A DNA stretch of 45,421 nt, from contig CAINTJ010000114.1 of assembly GCA_903853385.1 (NCBI GenBank), forward strand, positions 1 to 45,421, given 5' to 3'. Under the pieces are notes generated by a model. The model made no database searches. It was not told where the DNA came from and was given only the letters and a program-made list of their open reading frames with translations. Shown here piece after piece: positions 1 to 10,260 of this stretch (its first letter is position 1; the number at the start of each line of letters is the position of its first letter). Origin of the DNA: an uncultured Gammaproteobacteria bacterium (GTDB taxonomy: Bacteria > Pseudomonadota > Gammaproteobacteria > Pseudomonadales > Pseudohongiellaceae). Position numbers and translations under genes: made by a program.

Positions 1-1158
1 GGTGATCCGCCTTTGATAATCATGTCAGCATTGCTGCTGGTATTCGGGCTGGTGATGATGACTTCAGCTTCGATTGAAATTGCCAGCAGGTCCTATGGCG
101 ATATTTTTTACTTTTTTAAACGACAGCTGACGTTCCTGGTAGTCGGACTGATATTGGCTGGGGCCATCATCATGAATCCGATGCGGCTGTGGTATCGCAG
201 CAGCGTGCTGCTGTTGTTTGTTGCCTATCTGGTGCTGGTGATGGTTCTGATCCCTGGTATAGGCCACAAGGTGAATGGTTCTACCCGCTGGATTGCCCTG
301 CCAGGCTTTTCCCTGCAGGCTTCGGAAGTGGCGAAGCTGTTCGTGGTGGTGTTTACCGCCTGGTTTCTCAGTCGGCATCGCGAGCTGGTACGTTCTTCGT
401 TGCGGGGATTCATCTATCCAGCTTTGTTGCTGGCGCCGGTAGTTGGGCTGTTGCTGATTGAGCCGGATTTCGGTGCCACCGTAGTACTGTGCCTTGCTGT
501 GATGGGCATGCTGTTTCTGGGTGGCATCAACACTTTCTACATGACAGTCGCCGGCGGCATTCTGGGGGGCGGAGCCTGGTTGGCAATTATCACTTCAAGC
601 TATCGTCAGGCCCGCCTCACCACCTTTCTGCAAAGCTTACAGAACCCTTTCAATGAAGACGTGGTATTTGGTTCCGGTTACCAGTTGGCACAGGCATTGA
701 TCGGCTTTGGTCGTGGCGAGTGGTTCGGGGTTGGCCTTGGCAACAGCATCCAGAAAATGTATTTCCTGCCGGAAGCTCATACCGATTTTGTACTGGCCAT
801 CATCGCCGAAGAGCTGGGAATGTTCGGAGTACTGATCTTGCTGATCCTGTTCTTTGCGTTCATTGCCCGCGCACTTATCATCTCGCGTCGCAATGAAGAA
901 AGCGGCCGTTTGTTTGCAGCTTATCTTGGCTATGGCATCAGCCTGTTGTTCCTTGGGCAGCTAATCATCAATGCCGCAGTCAACATGGGCTTGATGCCTA
1001 CCAAGGGCTTGACGCTGCCCTTTCTCAGTTATGGTGGTTCCAGCCTCATCATGAGCATTGTGATGGTGGCTATCCTGCTGCGCATCGATATCGAACATCA
1101 CCTGTACACCACGCAGCCGCGCACCATGGCGCCGCAGCATATGGGAGAGGCGCGATGA
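1..1158 (+). CDS. ftsW: Peptidoglycan glycosyltransferase FtsW, 5'-truncated by window edge
   Basis: FtsW is the SEDS-family glycan polymerase of the divisome; it polymerises lipid II at the septum with its partner FtsI. The frame is open from base 1, and the visible protein begins inside the first membrane helix (LVMMTSASIEIA follows directly), so the true start lies upstream of the window. About ten hydrophobic segments follow. SEDS signatures are visible near the C-terminus: the stretch around GLMPTKGLTLPFLSYGGSS, typical of FtsW/RodA, and the EELGMFG loop. It overlaps murG by 4 bp (ATGA), as is usual in dcw clusters. FtsW rather than RodA is preferred because of its position before murG. 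Seen: motifs, frame and context. Inferred: septal role from family and neighbours. Confidence 0.96.
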   Translation, partial: GDPPLIIMSALLLVFGLVMMTSASIEIASRSYGDIFYFFKRQLTFLVVGLILAGAIIMNPMRLWYRSSVLLLFVAYLVLVMVLIPGIGHKVNGSTRWIALPGFSLQASEVAKLFVVVFTAWFLSRHRELVRSSLRGFIYPALLLAPVVGLLLIEPDFGATVVLCLAVMGMLFLGGINTFYMTVAGGILGGGAWLAIITSSYRQARLTTFLQSLQNPFNEDVVFGSGYQLAQALIGFGRGEWFGVGLGNSIQKMYFLPEAHTDFVLAIIAEELGMFGVLILLILFFAFIARALIISRRNEESGRLFAAYLGYGISLLFLGQLIINAAVNMGLMPTKGLTLPFLSYGGSSLIMSIVMVAILLRIDIEHHLYTTQPRTMAPQHMGEAR

Positions 1159-2306
1159 CCGTGGCCGCCTCCCTCGTGCAACCGAAAATTCTGATCATGG
1201 CAGGCGGTACCGGTGGCCATGTGTTTCCTGCCTTGACCATTGCCAATGAATTGATTGCCAAAGGTTCGCAAGTGGAATGGCTTGGCACGCGTGCCGGTAT
1301 CGAAGTGCGTGTGCTGGCCAATAGCCAGATTCCGCTGCATTTCATCAGTGTGGCTGGTGTGCGTGGCAAGAGCGTGCTGCGCAAATTGCTCGCACCCTTC
1401 TCGGTGCTGTTGGCGATAGCGCAGTCGATGCTGTTGATCCGTCGCCTTAACCCTGCCTGCGTGCTGGGCATGGGCGGCTATGTTACAGGTCCTGGCGGTG
1501 TGGCCGCACGGCTGCTCGGCAAGCCCTTGGTGATCCATGAACAGAATGCCGTAGCTGGTCTGGCCAATGCATGGCTGTTTCCTATGGCCAAACTGGTGCT
1601 TGAAGGTTTCCCCGGGGCTTTTGCCCGCAAATTCGGCGCTGCCCGCATAAGTGGCAACCACGTCTGTGCCAATAAAATCAGGTATGTCGGCAACCCGGTG
1701 CGTGCCGACATTTTGCAGGTAATGCCGCCTGCACAACGCATGGCCGGTCGCCACGGCAACCCGCGCTTGCTCGTGCTGGGCGGCAGCCTTGGCGCTGCAG
1801 TGTTCAACGAATTGGTGCCAGCGGCACTGGCGGGCATCGATGCAGCAGGGCGGCCACAAGTACGCCATCAGTGTGGACGCAACAAGTTGCAAGCTACTTT
1901 GCAAGGCTATCAATCGGCCGGCTTGCCAATTGGTGAGCACATCAAAGTGAGTGAATTTATCGACAACATGGCGGAAGCCTATGAGTGGGCGGATGTGGTG
2001 TTGAGTCGCGCCGGTGCCAGCACCCTGGCCGAGCTGAGCGCGATTGGCATGGCTGCAATTCTGGTGCCCTATCCGTTTGCCGCCGACAATCATCAAGCCG
2101 TCAACGCCGAACAAATGGCCGCAGCGGGTGCAGCCAGCGTGCTGAGTCAAAAAGAATTAACCGCAGAATCGCTGCGCAATTTGCTGGTGAGTATTGCCGG
2201 CAATCGTTCACAGCTGCTGCAACAAGCCACCGCATCGCGCAATGCCGGCAAACGTGATGCGGGCAGTACGGTGGCTCGTTTATGTCTGGAGGCGTGCAAT
2301 GGCTGA
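1155..2306 (+). CDS. murG: UDP-GlcNAc:lipid I N-acetylglucosaminyltransferase MurG
   Basis: MurG transfers GlcNAc from UDP-GlcNAc to lipid I, giving lipid II on the inner face of the cytoplasmic membrane. The glycine-rich loop [11 protein letters not shown] lies at residues 17-27. A second G-loop ([11 protein letters not shown]) and the C-terminal nucleotide-sugar region ([20 protein letters not shown], then [10 protein letters not shown]) are all present. The protein is 383 aa, some 25 residues longer than common MurG proteins. The extra length comes from a short N-terminal extension and extra residues between GFPGAF and GNPVRAD. The start ATG overlaps the ftsW stop by 4 bp; its stop overlaps murC by 8 bp. 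Catalytic role is from family knowledge; the motifs are seen directly. Confidence 0.97.
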   Translation: MTVAASLVQPKILIMAGGTGGHVFPALTIANELIAKGSQVEWLGTRAGIEVRVLANSQIPLHFISVAGVRGKSVLRKLLAPFSVLLAIAQSMLLIRRLNPACVLGMGGYVTGPGGVAARLLGKPLVIHEQNAVAGLANAWLFPMAKLVLEGFPGAFARKFGAARISGNHVCANKIRYVGNPVRADILQVMPPAQRMAGRHGNPRLLVLGGSLGAAVFNELVPAALAGIDAAGRPQVRHQCGRNKLQATLQGYQSAGLPIGEHIKVSEFIDNMAEAYEWADVVLSRAGASTLAELSAIGMAAILVPYPFAADNHQAVNAEQMAAAGAASVLSQKELTAESLRNLLVSIAGNRSQLLQQATASRNAGKRDAGSTVARLCLEACNG

Positions 2307-3741
2307 AGCCGGCATTAATCTTTCCCGTACCGGCAACATTCCGGAGATGCGCCGCATCCGCAAGATCCATTTCATCGGCATCGGCGGCGCTGGCATGAGC
2401 GGTATCGCCGAAGTGTTGCTGAATCAGGGCTATGCCATTTCAGGTTCCGATCTGGGTGAAGGCGCCACCACGCGTCGTTTGCGGGCTCTGGGTGCCACGG
2501 TACATATAGGTCATCAAGAAGAAAATCTTGGTGCGGCTGATGTAGTGGTGGTATCGACCGCTGTAGACAGCAGCAATGCTGAAATAAAATCCGCCATGGC
2601 GCGGCGCATTCCGATCATTCGTCGCGCAGAAATGCTGGCGGAATTGATGCGCTATCGCCATTCGATCGTGATCGCCGGAACCCATGGCAAGACCACGACT
2701 ACCAGTTTGATCGCCTCGCTGCTGGCACAAGGCGGCATGGATCCTACTTATGTGATCGGTGGACTGCTGACCAGCGCCGGTACCAATGCCAAGCTCGGGG
2801 CCAGCCGATACATAGTGGCAGAAGCCGACGAGAGCGATGCTTCATTTCTGCATCTGTTGCCGATGGTGGCGGTGGTGACCAATATTGATGATGACCATAT
2901 GGCCACCTATGACGGGGATTTCGAAAAACTCAAACAGGCTTTCGTAGCCTTTCTGCACAACCTGCCGTTCTACGGGTTGGCCGTGCTGTGTGTTGACGAT
3001 CCGGTGATTCGCGAAATTATGCCGCTGGTTGCCCGCCCGGTGCTTACCTACGGCTTTTCCGAACAGGCTGATTTCAGGATCAGTGATGTTGTGCAGAAGG
3101 AACGCGTGACCAGCTTTTCAGTGCGGCGTCCAGGTCATGCCGACAAGTTGCCAATCACCATCAACATGCCGGGCATTCACAATGTGCTTAACGCCACTGC
3201 TGCAATTGCCGTGGCTACCGATGAAAAAATCGCTGACAAGCACATCCAGGCCGGTATCACTGCTTTCCAGGGAGTTGGTCGCCGCTTCGATGTACAGCCG
3301 CCGTTGCATTGCAAACGCGGCACGGTGATGCTGGTTGATGACTATGGCCATCATCCCACTGAAGTTGCGGCCAACATCCGCGCGATCCGTGATGGCTGGC
3401 CTGACAAGCGTCTGGTGATGATCTATCAGCCGCATCGTTACAGTCGTACCCACGATCTCTATGATGATTTCGTCGACGTGCTCAATGAAGTCGATCTGCT
3501 GTTGATGCTGGAAGTGTATTCCGCTGGTGAAAAGCCCATCAAAGGCGCCGACAGCAAGAACCTGTGCCGCAGCATCCGTCAGCGTGGCCGGCTTGATCCG
3601 GTGCTGGTGAAGAAACCGGAGGAGCTTAAACAGATTCTCAACGAAGTTCTGCGCGATGGCGACATCCTGGTAACGCAGGGAGCCGGCAATATCGGCATGA
3701 TTTGCAAACAGCTGGCAGCGGAGGGTCTTGGCGATGGCTAA
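2299..3741 (+). CDS. murC: UDP-N-acetylmuramate--L-alanine ligase MurC
   Basis: MurC is the cytoplasmic ATP-dependent ligase adding L-Ala to UDP-MurNAc, the first step of stem-peptide assembly. The N-terminal Rossmann motif [17 protein letters not shown] is at about residues 22-38, and the Mur-ligase P-loop [11 protein letters not shown] at about 127-137. The central [12 protein letters not shown] and the C-terminal domain with DDYGHHPTE and [10 protein letters not shown] are typical of MurC rather than Mpl. I chose the ATG at 2299, which overlaps the murG stop by 8 bp and gives 480 aa, close to the usual length; an upstream in-frame start at 2194 would add 35 unconserved residues inside murG. 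No murB lies between murC and ddl. Confidence 0.97.
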   Translation: MAEAGINLSRTGNIPEMRRIRKIHFIGIGGAGMSGIAEVLLNQGYAISGSDLGEGATTRRLRALGATVHIGHQEENLGAADVVVVSTAVDSSNAEIKSAMARRIPIIRRAEMLAELMRYRHSIVIAGTHGKTTTTSLIASLLAQGGMDPTYVIGGLLTSAGTNAKLGASRYIVAEADESDASFLHLLPMVAVVTNIDDDHMATYDGDFEKLKQAFVAFLHNLPFYGLAVLCVDDPVIREIMPLVARPVLTYGFSEQADFRISDVVQKERVTSFSVRRPGHADKLPITINMPGIHNVLNATAAIAVATDEKIADKHIQAGITAFQGVGRRFDVQPPLHCKRGTVMLVDDYGHHPTEVAANIRAIRDGWPDKRLVMIYQPHRYSRTHDLYDDFVDVLNEVDLLLMLEVYSAGEKPIKGADSKNLCRSIRQRGRLDPVLVKKPEELKQILNEVLRDGDILVTQGAGNIGMICKQLAAEGLGDG

Positions 3742-4675
3742 GCTCTGGTCGCCCCAACGCTATGGTCGCGTCGCCGTTGTAATGGGCGGGACTTCTGCCG
3801 AGCGTGAGATTTCGCTGATCAGCGGCAAAGCTGTACTGGAATCGTTGTTGCGCAGCAATGTAGATGCCTATGGCATTGATGCTGACAGCACCTTGTTGCA
3901 GCAACTGATGCAGGCGTGTCCGGACCGGGCTTTCCTGATGTTGCATGGCCGCGATGGCGAAGATGGCAAGTTGCAAGGTGCTCTGGAATGGTTGGGCCTG
4001 CCTTATACCGGCAGTGGCGTGCTGGCTTCTGCATTGGCGATGGACAAGATACGCAGCAAGCTGCTTTGGTTGCAGTTGGGTCTTGCAACCGCAGAGTTTG
4101 CTGAACTGCATGCGCATACTGATTTTGACGCCGTGCTGGCACAGCTGGGACCTTGTTTTGTGAAACCGGTGTTTGAAGGCTCCAGTATCGGCATCGGCAT
4201 GGCTGAAACCGTTGAGCAGTTGCAGGCTGCCTGGCGCAAGGCCAGTGAATTCGATGCGCATGTTATGGCCGAACGCTGGATTCGTGGACGTGAATACACG
4301 GTCAGTGTGCTGGCAGAGGACGTGCTGCCAGTGATCGAATTGGAGAGCGCCAACAAGTTCTACGATTTCGAAGCCAAATACGTTTCCAACGCAACCCGCT
4401 ATCACTGCCCGGCACCACTGACTGCCGAAAAGACTGCGGAAATCCAGCAGTTGGCGCTGGCAGCCTATCGTGCGCTGGGCTGCTCTGGTTGGGGTCGTGT
4501 GGATGTAATGCAGGATGCTGCCGGCGCGTTCTGGTTGCTCGAAGTCAATACTGCCCCCGGCATGACCAGCCACTCATTGGTGCCGATGTCCGCACTTGCA
4601 GCAGGGCTGGATTTTGACGCGCTGGTCCTGCAGATACTGCATTCCTCTTGCAGAAAGGAGGCGATGCATGGATAG
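3734..4675 (+). CDS. ddlB: D-alanine--D-alanine ligase
   Basis: ATP-grasp ligase that makes D-Ala-D-Ala for the UDP-MurNAc pentapeptide in the cytoplasm. The N-terminal [17 protein letters not shown] is the classic Ddl start, and ATP-grasp elements follow: [13 protein letters not shown], then the C-terminal metal-binding stretch [16 protein letters not shown]. Start set at ATG 3734 (313 aa), giving an 8-bp overlap with murC, the same geometry as the murG/murC overlap; an in-frame TTG two codons upstream is less likely. The stop overlaps the ftsQ start by 8 bp. The dcw location fits the DdlB rather than the DdlA paralogue; that sub-assignment is inference from context. Confidence 0.96.
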   Translation: MAKLWSPQRYGRVAVVMGGTSAEREISLISGKAVLESLLRSNVDAYGIDADSTLLQQLMQACPDRAFLMLHGRDGEDGKLQGALEWLGLPYTGSGVLASALAMDKIRSKLLWLQLGLATAEFAELHAHTDFDAVLAQLGPCFVKPVFEGSSIGIGMAETVEQLQAAWRKASEFDAHVMAERWIRGREYTVSVLAEDVLPVIELESANKFYDFEAKYVSNATRYHCPAPLTAEKTAEIQQLALAAYRALGCSGWGRVDVMQDAAGAFWLLEVNTAPGMTSHSLVPMSALAAGLDFDALVLQILHSSCRKEAMHG

Positions 4676-5504
4676 GGCAATGATTCCAGGGGCACGTCCG
4701 CTGCGCCGTCAGGCTCCGCCCAGAGCGATTGAGCGGCTGGAAATTGTGGATGGTGCTCGTTTAACGCTCGGGCGTGTACTGGCGATCTTATTCAGTGTGG
4801 TTGTGCTGGTTGTGGTCGGCTTTGGTGTGAATTTGGCTGTGGAAAAAGTCAAATCGCAGAAGATCGAAAAAGTTCAAATCGAAGGAACGCTCACATTTGT
4901 TACCGAACAGCAGATCAAAAATGCCATTGGCGCGGAAGTAAGCACAAGTCTTATCTCGGTGAATCTTGATCGTATTAAACAAAAACTGGAAGACTTGCCA
5001 TGGATAAGGGCTGCCGAAATACGCCGCCAATGGCCGGATGCGCTCAGCATCACAGTGGAAGAAGAAATCGCGATTGCACGTTGGGGCAGCAAGCAGTTGC
5101 TTAACCAGCAAGGCCAGGTTTTCCAGCCGGAAAACATAGAAGAACTGCAGCAATTGCCGCTTTTGTCAGGGCCAGACCACAGCGAAGCAAAAGTGATGCG
5201 CCAATACCAGGAATTCAACCAGCTGCTTTATCCGCTGGGAGTGCGTATTCGCGATCTTACTCTCAACAACAGCGGCTCGTATGAACTCACGCTGACCAAT
5301 GGTGTGTGGGTGAAGCTGGGTCGACAGGATGTATTGGAGCGCTTGCGCCGGCTGGTGGTTTTTCTGCAGTCGGAGTACGGCAAGGAAATGCAGCAAATTG
5401 TGGCAATTGATTTGCGTTATCGCAATGGTTTGGCCGTGGCGAGGCGCAGTGTGATTAACGGCAAGACCGAGGCCAAAAAATCGGGGGCGGTGACAGCGCG
5501 ATGA
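4668..5504 (+). CDS. ftsQ: Cell division protein FtsQ
   Basis: Bitopic divisome protein that links FtsA/FtsZ-side components to FtsB-FtsL and FtsW-FtsI. The sequence shows a short basic cytoplasmic tail (residues about 1-35), one membrane helix rich in Val/Leu (about 38-60), then a POTRA domain starting near KIEKVQIEGTLTFVTEQQ, followed by the FtsQ domain with LPWIRAAEIRRQWPDALSIT. The start is ATG 4668, preceded by an excellent Shine-Dalgarno AAAGGAGG ending 6 bases upstream; this gives 278 aa, the family length. An upstream in-frame start at 4596 would encode unrelated residues inside ddl. It overlaps the ddl stop by 8 bp. Confidence 0.95.
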   Translation: MDRAMIPGARPLRRQAPPRAIERLEIVDGARLTLGRVLAILFSVVVLVVVGFGVNLAVEKVKSQKIEKVQIEGTLTFVTEQQIKNAIGAEVSTSLISVNLDRIKQKLEDLPWIRAAEIRRQWPDALSITVEEEIAIARWGSKQLLNQQGQVFQPENIEELQQLPLLSGPDHSEAKVMRQYQEFNQLLYPLGVRIRDLTLNNSGSYELTLTNGVWVKLGRQDVLERLRRLVVFLQSEYGKEMQQIVAIDLRYRNGLAVARRSVINGKTEAKKSGAVTAR

Positions 5505-5537
5505 AAAAACCAATGATGACTGTGCAGGTACTTGAAC

Positions 5538-6773
5538 ATGGCTAACCAGAACAGCAACAACATGATCGTCGGACTCGATATTGGCACATCCAAAGTGGTG
5601 GCTATCGTAGGCGAAGTGAATGCTGACGGCAGCCTGAGCATCATCGGCATCGGCCGCCATCGCTCACGCGGCTTGAAGAAAGGCACCGTCGTCAACATCG
5701 AATCGACTGTGCAATCGATCCAGCGCGCCATTGAAGAAGCCGAGTTGATGGCCGGTTGCCGCATTCACTCGGTCTATGCCGGCATCGCTGGCAGCCATAT
5801 CCGCAGCATGAATTCGCATGGCATCGTGGCAATTCGTGATCGTGAAGTGTATCCGGCTGATATAGAGCGTGTGATTGATGCGGCCCAGGCAGTGGCGATT
5901 CCGGCCGACCAGAAAATCCTGCACATCCTGCCGCAGGAATACATCATCGACTCCCAGGAAGGTGTTAAAGAACCGCTGGGCATGAGTGGTGTGCGGTTGG
6001 AAGCCAAAGTCCATCTGGTGACCTGCGCGAGTAATGCCTACCAGAACATCGAGAAATGCATTCGTCGCTGCGGTCTGGAAGTGGAAGAAATAATTCTTGA
6101 ACAGCTCGCCTCCAGCTATTCGGTGCTTACTGACGACGAGAAAGAGCTTGGCGTTTGCATGATCGATATTGGTGGTGGCACCACTGATATTGCGATCTTC
6201 ACCGAGGGTGCGATTCGTCACACTGGCGTGATTCCGATTGCCGGTGACCAGGTCACCAACGACATCGCCATGGCGTTGCGTACTCCCACCGAATTTGCCG
6301 AAGACCTCAAAATCAAATATGCCTGCGCTCTTGCACAGCTGGCAAGTCCGGACGACATGATCAATGTCCCCGGCGTGGGTGAACGGCCATCCCGCGAATT
6401 GTCGCGGCAGGCGCTCGCCGATGTAGTGGAGCCGCGCTATGACGAGCTGTTCCATCTCATCCAGGCTGAAATTCGTCACAGCGGCTATGCCGATGTGCTG
6501 GCAGCCGGACTCGTGCTCACCGGTGGCACCAGCAAGATGGAAGGTGTGGTTGAGCTGGCTGAAGAAATATTCCATTTGCCGGTGCGCATTGGCATGCCAA
6601 CGGAAGTCGGTGGTCTCACCGATATCGTGCGCAATCCCACCTATTCCACCGGTGTGGGCTTGCTGCTGTACGGCATGAAACACATGCAGCAACAAAAAGG
6701 CCGCTTGCCTGATCGCGAGCCGGCCATCCGCATCTTCGAAAAGGTGAAGAAGTTCTTCATCAGGGAGGAGTAA
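5538..6773 (+). CDS. ftsA: Cell division protein FtsA (actin-like FtsZ membrane anchor)
   Basis: Actin-fold ATPase that tethers FtsZ filaments to the membrane and recruits later divisome proteins. The phosphate-1 motif VGLDIGTSKV lies at about residues 11-20, the phosphate-2 motif MIDIGGGTTDIAIF at about 206-219, and the adenosine motif LTGGTSKMEGV near residue 330. The extreme C-terminus (EKVKKFFIREE) is a basic amphipathic helix, the membrane-targeting sequence. I chose ATG 5538 (411 aa) over a TTG two codons upstream. It lies 33 bp after ftsQ, probably in the same transcript. Confidence 0.97.
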   Translation: MANQNSNNMIVGLDIGTSKVVAIVGEVNADGSLSIIGIGRHRSRGLKKGTVVNIESTVQSIQRAIEEAELMAGCRIHSVYAGIAGSHIRSMNSHGIVAIRDREVYPADIERVIDAAQAVAIPADQKILHILPQEYIIDSQEGVKEPLGMSGVRLEAKVHLVTCASNAYQNIEKCIRRCGLEVEEIILEQLASSYSVLTDDEKELGVCMIDIGGGTTDIAIFTEGAIRHTGVIPIAGDQVTNDIAMALRTPTEFAEDLKIKYACALAQLASPDDMINVPGVGERPSRELSRQALADVVEPRYDELFHLIQAEIRHSGYADVLAAGLVLTGGTSKMEGVVELAEEIFHLPVRIGMPTEVGGLTDIVRNPTYSTGVGLLLYGMKHMQQQKGRLPDREPAIRIFEKVKKFFIREE

Positions 6774-6900
6774 GACTGAACAGGCAAATTAAGCAACATC
6801 TGATGGCAGCAGTTCCGAAGAGCAAGACAGAAAAAGCAAGAAGCAGTAACGCAGCAGCAATGGCAGTAACGTGTTTTCAACTACAAGCGGGGGCTTAAAA

Positions 6901-8091
6901 ATGAGTATTTTTGATATTGTTGATGAAACTTCACAACAAGCAGTAATCAAGGTGATCGGAGTAGGCGGCGGCGGTTGTAATGCCGTCAAACACATGATCA
7001 ACAAATGCATTGATGGAGTGGATTTTATCTGCGCCAACACTGATGCGCAGGCGCTGGACAAGCTCGACTGCAGAACCATTCTCAAGCTGGGCCCGCATGT
7101 TACGCGCGGGCTGGGCGCCGGTGGCCGTCCGGAGATCGGACGCCAGGCGGCAATGGAAGATCGTGAACGTATCCGCGAAGTGATCGATGGTGCCGACATG
7201 GTCTTCATCACGGCCGGCATGGGCGGTGGCACTGGCACCGGTGCAGCGCCTGTGTTTGCCGATATTGCCCGCGAAATGGGGATACTGTGCGTGGCTGTAG
7301 TCACCAAACCCTTCAGCTTTGAAGGCCGCAAGCGCATGGCACAGGCAGATCAAGGCATACGCGAACTGTCAGAACATGTGGATTCGCTGATCACGATACC
7401 GAATGAAAAACTCATGTCGGTGCTGGGCAGTGGCTCTTCCCTGCTGGATGCCTTCGGCAAGGCCAATGATGTGTTGCTGGGCGCTGTCAAAGGCATTTCC
7501 GACCTGATCACCCGAGAAGGCTTGATCAACGTCGATTTTGCCGACGTGCGCACTGTCATGTCCGAAATGGGCATGGCGATGATGGGCAGTGGCCGTGCCA
7601 CTGGCGAGAACCGTGCACAGGAAGCTGCGGAAGCGGCGATCAAGAGTCCGTTGCTGGAAGACGTGAATCTGCAAGGTGCGCGTGGCATTCTCGTCAATAT
7701 CACTGCCAATGAAAGTCTGACGCTGGGTGAATACTCGCAGGTCGGCAACATCATTTCCGAATTTGCCTCGGAACAGGCCACTGTAATTGTCGGTACTGTC
7801 ATCGACGCTTCCATGGGCGAAGAAATCAGTGTCACCGTTGTGGCAACCGGTCTGGCTTCGGCCCTGGAGCAAATGCAGCCGGTGCCGGCCCGTGTGGTGG
7901 TGGACAATCCGCCTCGCTCAGCCAAGCGTCCGGACTATACCGGGCTGGACCGACCCACGGCTTTGCGCCGCCAGTCTGCCAATAGACCGGAACCTTCCCA
8001 GCCGCAGACTGTCTACGCAAAGGCAGCAGGTGCTGAAGCCGACATGGATTTTCTCGACATTCCTGCCTTTATCCGTAAACAAGCAGATTAG
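6901..8091 (+). CDS. ftsZ: Cell division GTPase FtsZ
   Basis: Tubulin homologue that polymerises at mid-cell to form the Z ring. The tubulin signature [10 protein letters not shown] is at about residues 106-115, with the N-terminal GTP-binding loop [12 protein letters not shown] near residue 20. A variable linker (about residues 318-380) precedes the conserved C-terminal tail [14 protein letters not shown], the docking peptide for FtsA and ZipA. Start ATG 6901 gives 396 aa; the upstream in-frame start at 6871 would add ten unconserved residues. The 127-bp gap after ftsA is the longest within the dcw block, leaving room for a separate ftsZ promoter, though I see no convincing -35/-10 pair. Confidence 0.98.
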   Translation: MSIFDIVDETSQQAVIKVIGVGGGGCNAVKHMINKCIDGVDFICANTDAQALDKLDCRTILKLGPHVTRGLGAGGRPEIGRQAAMEDRERIREVIDGADMVFITAGMGGGTGTGAAPVFADIAREMGILCVAVVTKPFSFEGRKRMAQADQGIRELSEHVDSLITIPNEKLMSVLGSGSSLLDAFGKANDVLLGAVKGISDLITREGLINVDFADVRTVMSEMGMAMMGSGRATGENRAQEAAEAAIKSPLLEDVNLQGARGILVNITANESLTLGEYSQVGNIISEFASEQATVIVGTVIDASMGEEISVTVVATGLASALEQMQPVPARVVVDNPPRSAKRPDYTGLDRPTALRRQSANRPEPSQPQTVYAKAAGAEADMDFLDIPAFIRKQAD

Positions 8092-8101
8092 TTGATGAAA
8101 C

Positions 8102-8157
8102 AGCCCGCCACAGTCGGACTGACGACCACCGCCCCCGGTCGTCAGTTCAGGCGGGCT
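8102..8157 (+). terminator. Nested hairpin between ftsZ and lpxC
   Basis: An outer inverted repeat AGCCCGC (8102-8108) / GCGGGCT (8151-8157) encloses a second perfect 10-bp inverted repeat, ACTGACGACC (8118-8127) / GGTCGTCAGT (8137-8146), with a nine-base C-rich loop. It begins about 10 bases after the ftsZ stop and is followed by TTAATCTTT, a weak U-rich tail. It probably ends or attenuates dcw transcription ahead of lpxC; folding and position support this, but the poor U-tract leaves efficiency open. Confidence 0.6.
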
Positions 8158-8169
8158 TAATCTTTCCAG

Positions 8170-8198
8170 TTGGGGCTTGGCTTGGGGTTTGCTAATAT
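8170..8198 (+). promoter_or_regulatory. Candidate sigma-70 promoter for lpxC
   Basis: TTGGGG at 8170-8175 and TAATAT at 8193-8198 are separated by 17 bp. The -10 matches consensus at 5 of 6 positions; the -35 at only 3. It sits 31 bp upstream of the lpxC ATG and just after the ftsZ hairpin, so lpxC can have its own transcript. Confidence 0.5.
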
Positions 8199-8229
8199 TC
8201 CGAGATTAGGCAAAGGTAAAACGAGAATC

Positions 8230-9141
8230 ATGATCCGCCAACGAACACTCAAGAACAGCATCAAAGCCACCGGCATCGGCTTGCACACCGGTGAAAAGGT
8301 GTTCCTGACGTTGCGTCCGGCGCCAGTCGATACCGGCATCGTATTTACCCGCACCGATCTCAATCCTGTCGTGAGCATTCCGGCTTTGGCCGAGAATGTG
8401 GGTGAAACCACGCTTTCTTCCACTCTGGTGAAAGGCGATGTGCGGATTTCCACGGTAGAACACCTGATGTCGGCAATGTCAGGCCTCGGCATTGATAATG
8501 CCTATGTAGATGTGAGTGCCGCCGAAGTGCCCATTATGGATGGCAGTGCCGGCCCGTTCGTGTTCCTGATCCAGTCTGCCGGCATTGAAGAGCAGGACGC
8601 CCCCAAAAAATATATTCGCATCACCAAGGAAATCAGCGTCAACCAGGGTGACAAAGTGGTGAAACTGAAGCCGTTCAACGGTTTCAAAGTGGCTTATACC
8701 TTGTTATATGACCATCCAGTGCATCGCAAATACACCAAACACGCCTGCATCGATTTCTCGAGCACTTCTTTCGTAAAAGAAGTCAGTCGAGCCCGCACCT
8801 TTGGCTTTATGCACGAATTTGAAGAGCTGCGAAATCGTAATCTGGCCCTCGGTGCCAGCATGGATAATGCGGTAGCCATCGGCGATTACCGCGTGCTGAA
8901 CGAAGATGGCTTGCGCTATGAAGACGAATTCGTCAAGCACAAGATCCTTGATTCCATTGGTGATCTTTACCTGCTCGGCAAAACCCTGATCGGCGAGTTC
9001 AGTGGCTACAAATCCGGCCATGCGCTCAATAACCTGTTGTTGCGTAAGCTTATTTCCAGCAAGGACTGCTGGGAAATCGTAACTTTCGAAGCTGAAACCG
9101 AAGCTCCCATTTCCTACCTGCGACCAGTCTTTGCAGGCTAA
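8230..9141 (+). CDS. lpxC: UDP-3-O-acyl-N-acetylglucosamine deacetylase LpxC
   Basis: Zinc amidase carrying out the committed step of lipid A synthesis in the cytoplasm. The N-terminus [20 protein letters not shown] is diagnostic. Zinc ligands are visible: His in [17 protein letters not shown] (about residue 78), then His and Asp of [14 protein letters not shown] (about 237-241); the catalytic-region His is in SGHALNN. Length 303 aa matches the family. ATG 8230 is chosen because it directly precedes the conserved start; an upstream in-frame codon at 8170 would lie in the promoter. This marks the organism as a lipopolysaccharide-bearing Gram-negative. Confidence 0.98.
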   Translation: MIRQRTLKNSIKATGIGLHTGEKVFLTLRPAPVDTGIVFTRTDLNPVVSIPALAENVGETTLSSTLVKGDVRISTVEHLMSAMSGLGIDNAYVDVSAAEVPIMDGSAGPFVFLIQSAGIEEQDAPKKYIRITKEISVNQGDKVVKLKPFNGFKVAYTLLYDHPVHRKYTKHACIDFSSTSFVKEVSRARTFGFMHEFEELRNRNLALGASMDNAVAIGDYRVLNEDGLRYEDEFVKHKILDSIGDLYLLGKTLIGEFSGYKSGHALNNLLLRKLISSKDCWEIVTFEAETEAPISYLRPVFAG

Positions 9142-9225
9142 AGAGTTTTTCTGCTATCTTCGGCCCATTGTGTCCGCTGGCTAGCCTTGCCGGCGGTTTT
9201 GGGAATCCGATTTACTCCATAAAAA

Positions 9226-10155
9226 ATGAAAATCATCTTTGTTGATGCCAGCCATGGCGCATCCCGTTCCATCACTGTTAAAGGTTGGACGCGATTAGCC
9301 CTCAGTCTTTGCCTCCTTGGCCTGCCCATGCTTATTGGCTATGGGGCTTACCTGGTGGCGGAAGCGCGTGGGACCAAAGTCTCTCGTGATGAGACAGCCG
9401 AGTCCTGGATCGAATCCCTGCGTGAACAACAGGCGGATCTCGCCAAGGTCAAAACCGATGCCTACAGTCGCCTGGAAGCACTGACCATTCGACTGGCCAA
9501 TTTGCAAGCCCGTCTGGTGCGGCTTGATGCCCTCGGTGAAAAGTTGTCTGGTGTGGCCGGCTTGCCTGCCAAGGATTTCAATTTCAAAAACGACCCTTCG
9601 CTGGGCGGCCCGGAAGCGCAGGACGAGACCAAGCTAACCGATCCGGATCTGCAAAACGAAATCGAAGCACTGGAAAAACGCATAGCCCAACGCCAGCGTC
9701 AGCTTGAGTTGCTGAACTCCGTGATGACCGAACGACACAGTCTCGCCGAGTTCGATGTGTCAGGCCGCCCGATTATTGGTGGCTATATCAGCTCCGAATA
9801 CGGACGCCGTCTTGACCCTTTCACCGGCAATCTGGCAGTGCATCAGGGGGTGGACTTCAATACCGGCCGGCTCGGGGAAGATGTATTTGCACTGGCTGCT
9901 GGTGTCGTCAATTTTTCCGGTACCAAAGACGGCTTTGGCCAGTTGGTGCAAATCGATCATGGCAACGGCTATGAAACACTGTATGCCCATGACCAGAAAC
10001 TGCTGGTGAAAGAAGGTGATGTCGTCAAGAAAGGCCAGGTCATTGCACTGTCCGGCACATCCGGGCGCTCCACTGGCCCGCATGTACACTTTGAAGTGCA
10101 CAAGAACGGCCGTGTTGTAGATCCTGCCGCGTACATCCACAGCACCATCCGCTGA
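9226..10155 (+). CDS. M23-family peptidoglycan metallopeptidase, membrane-anchored
   Basis: Predicted inner-membrane protein with one N-terminal helix (about residues 23-45), a coiled-coil-like segment rich in Leu/Glu/Arg (about 58-165, in two blocks), then a LytM/M23 domain. Zinc-site residues are present: HQGVD (His206, Asp210) and HVHFEV (286-291), so the domain looks catalytically competent, unlike the degenerate LytM domains of EnvC or NlpD. It lies between lpxC and secA; Pseudomonas has a related M23 gene in that interval. It may act as a peptidoglycan endopeptidase or as an amidase activator; the intact zinc site favours the former. Start ATG 9226. The specific family member is not identified. 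Confidence 0.85.
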   Translation: MKIIFVDASHGASRSITVKGWTRLALSLCLLGLPMLIGYGAYLVAEARGTKVSRDETAESWIESLREQQADLAKVKTDAYSRLEALTIRLANLQARLVRLDALGEKLSGVAGLPAKDFNFKNDPSLGGPEAQDETKLTDPDLQNEIEALEKRIAQRQRQLELLNSVMTERHSLAEFDVSGRPIIGGYISSEYGRRLDPFTGNLAVHQGVDFNTGRLGEDVFALAAGVVNFSGTKDGFGQLVQIDHGNGYETLYAHDQKLLVKEGDVVKKGQVIALSGTSGRSTGPHVHFEVHKNGRVVDPAAYIHSTIR

Positions 10156-10260
10156 ACTCCCCGCCCTCGTGGCGCCTCCCGGCTTGAGGCTGTTACAGCC
10201 CGGCCCCTGTTGTCCTGTTGTGGTATTCCACTTTATCAATCAGTAAATGCGGTAAATCCT

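Noticed and set aside
1098-2150. - strand open frame opposite murG
   Set aside because: His/Gln-rich shadow of a strongly conserved murG.
10156-10260. SecM-type arrest peptide upstream of secA
   Set aside because: The 105-bp gap has no signal-peptide ORF and no FXXXXWIXXXXGIRAGP-like motif.
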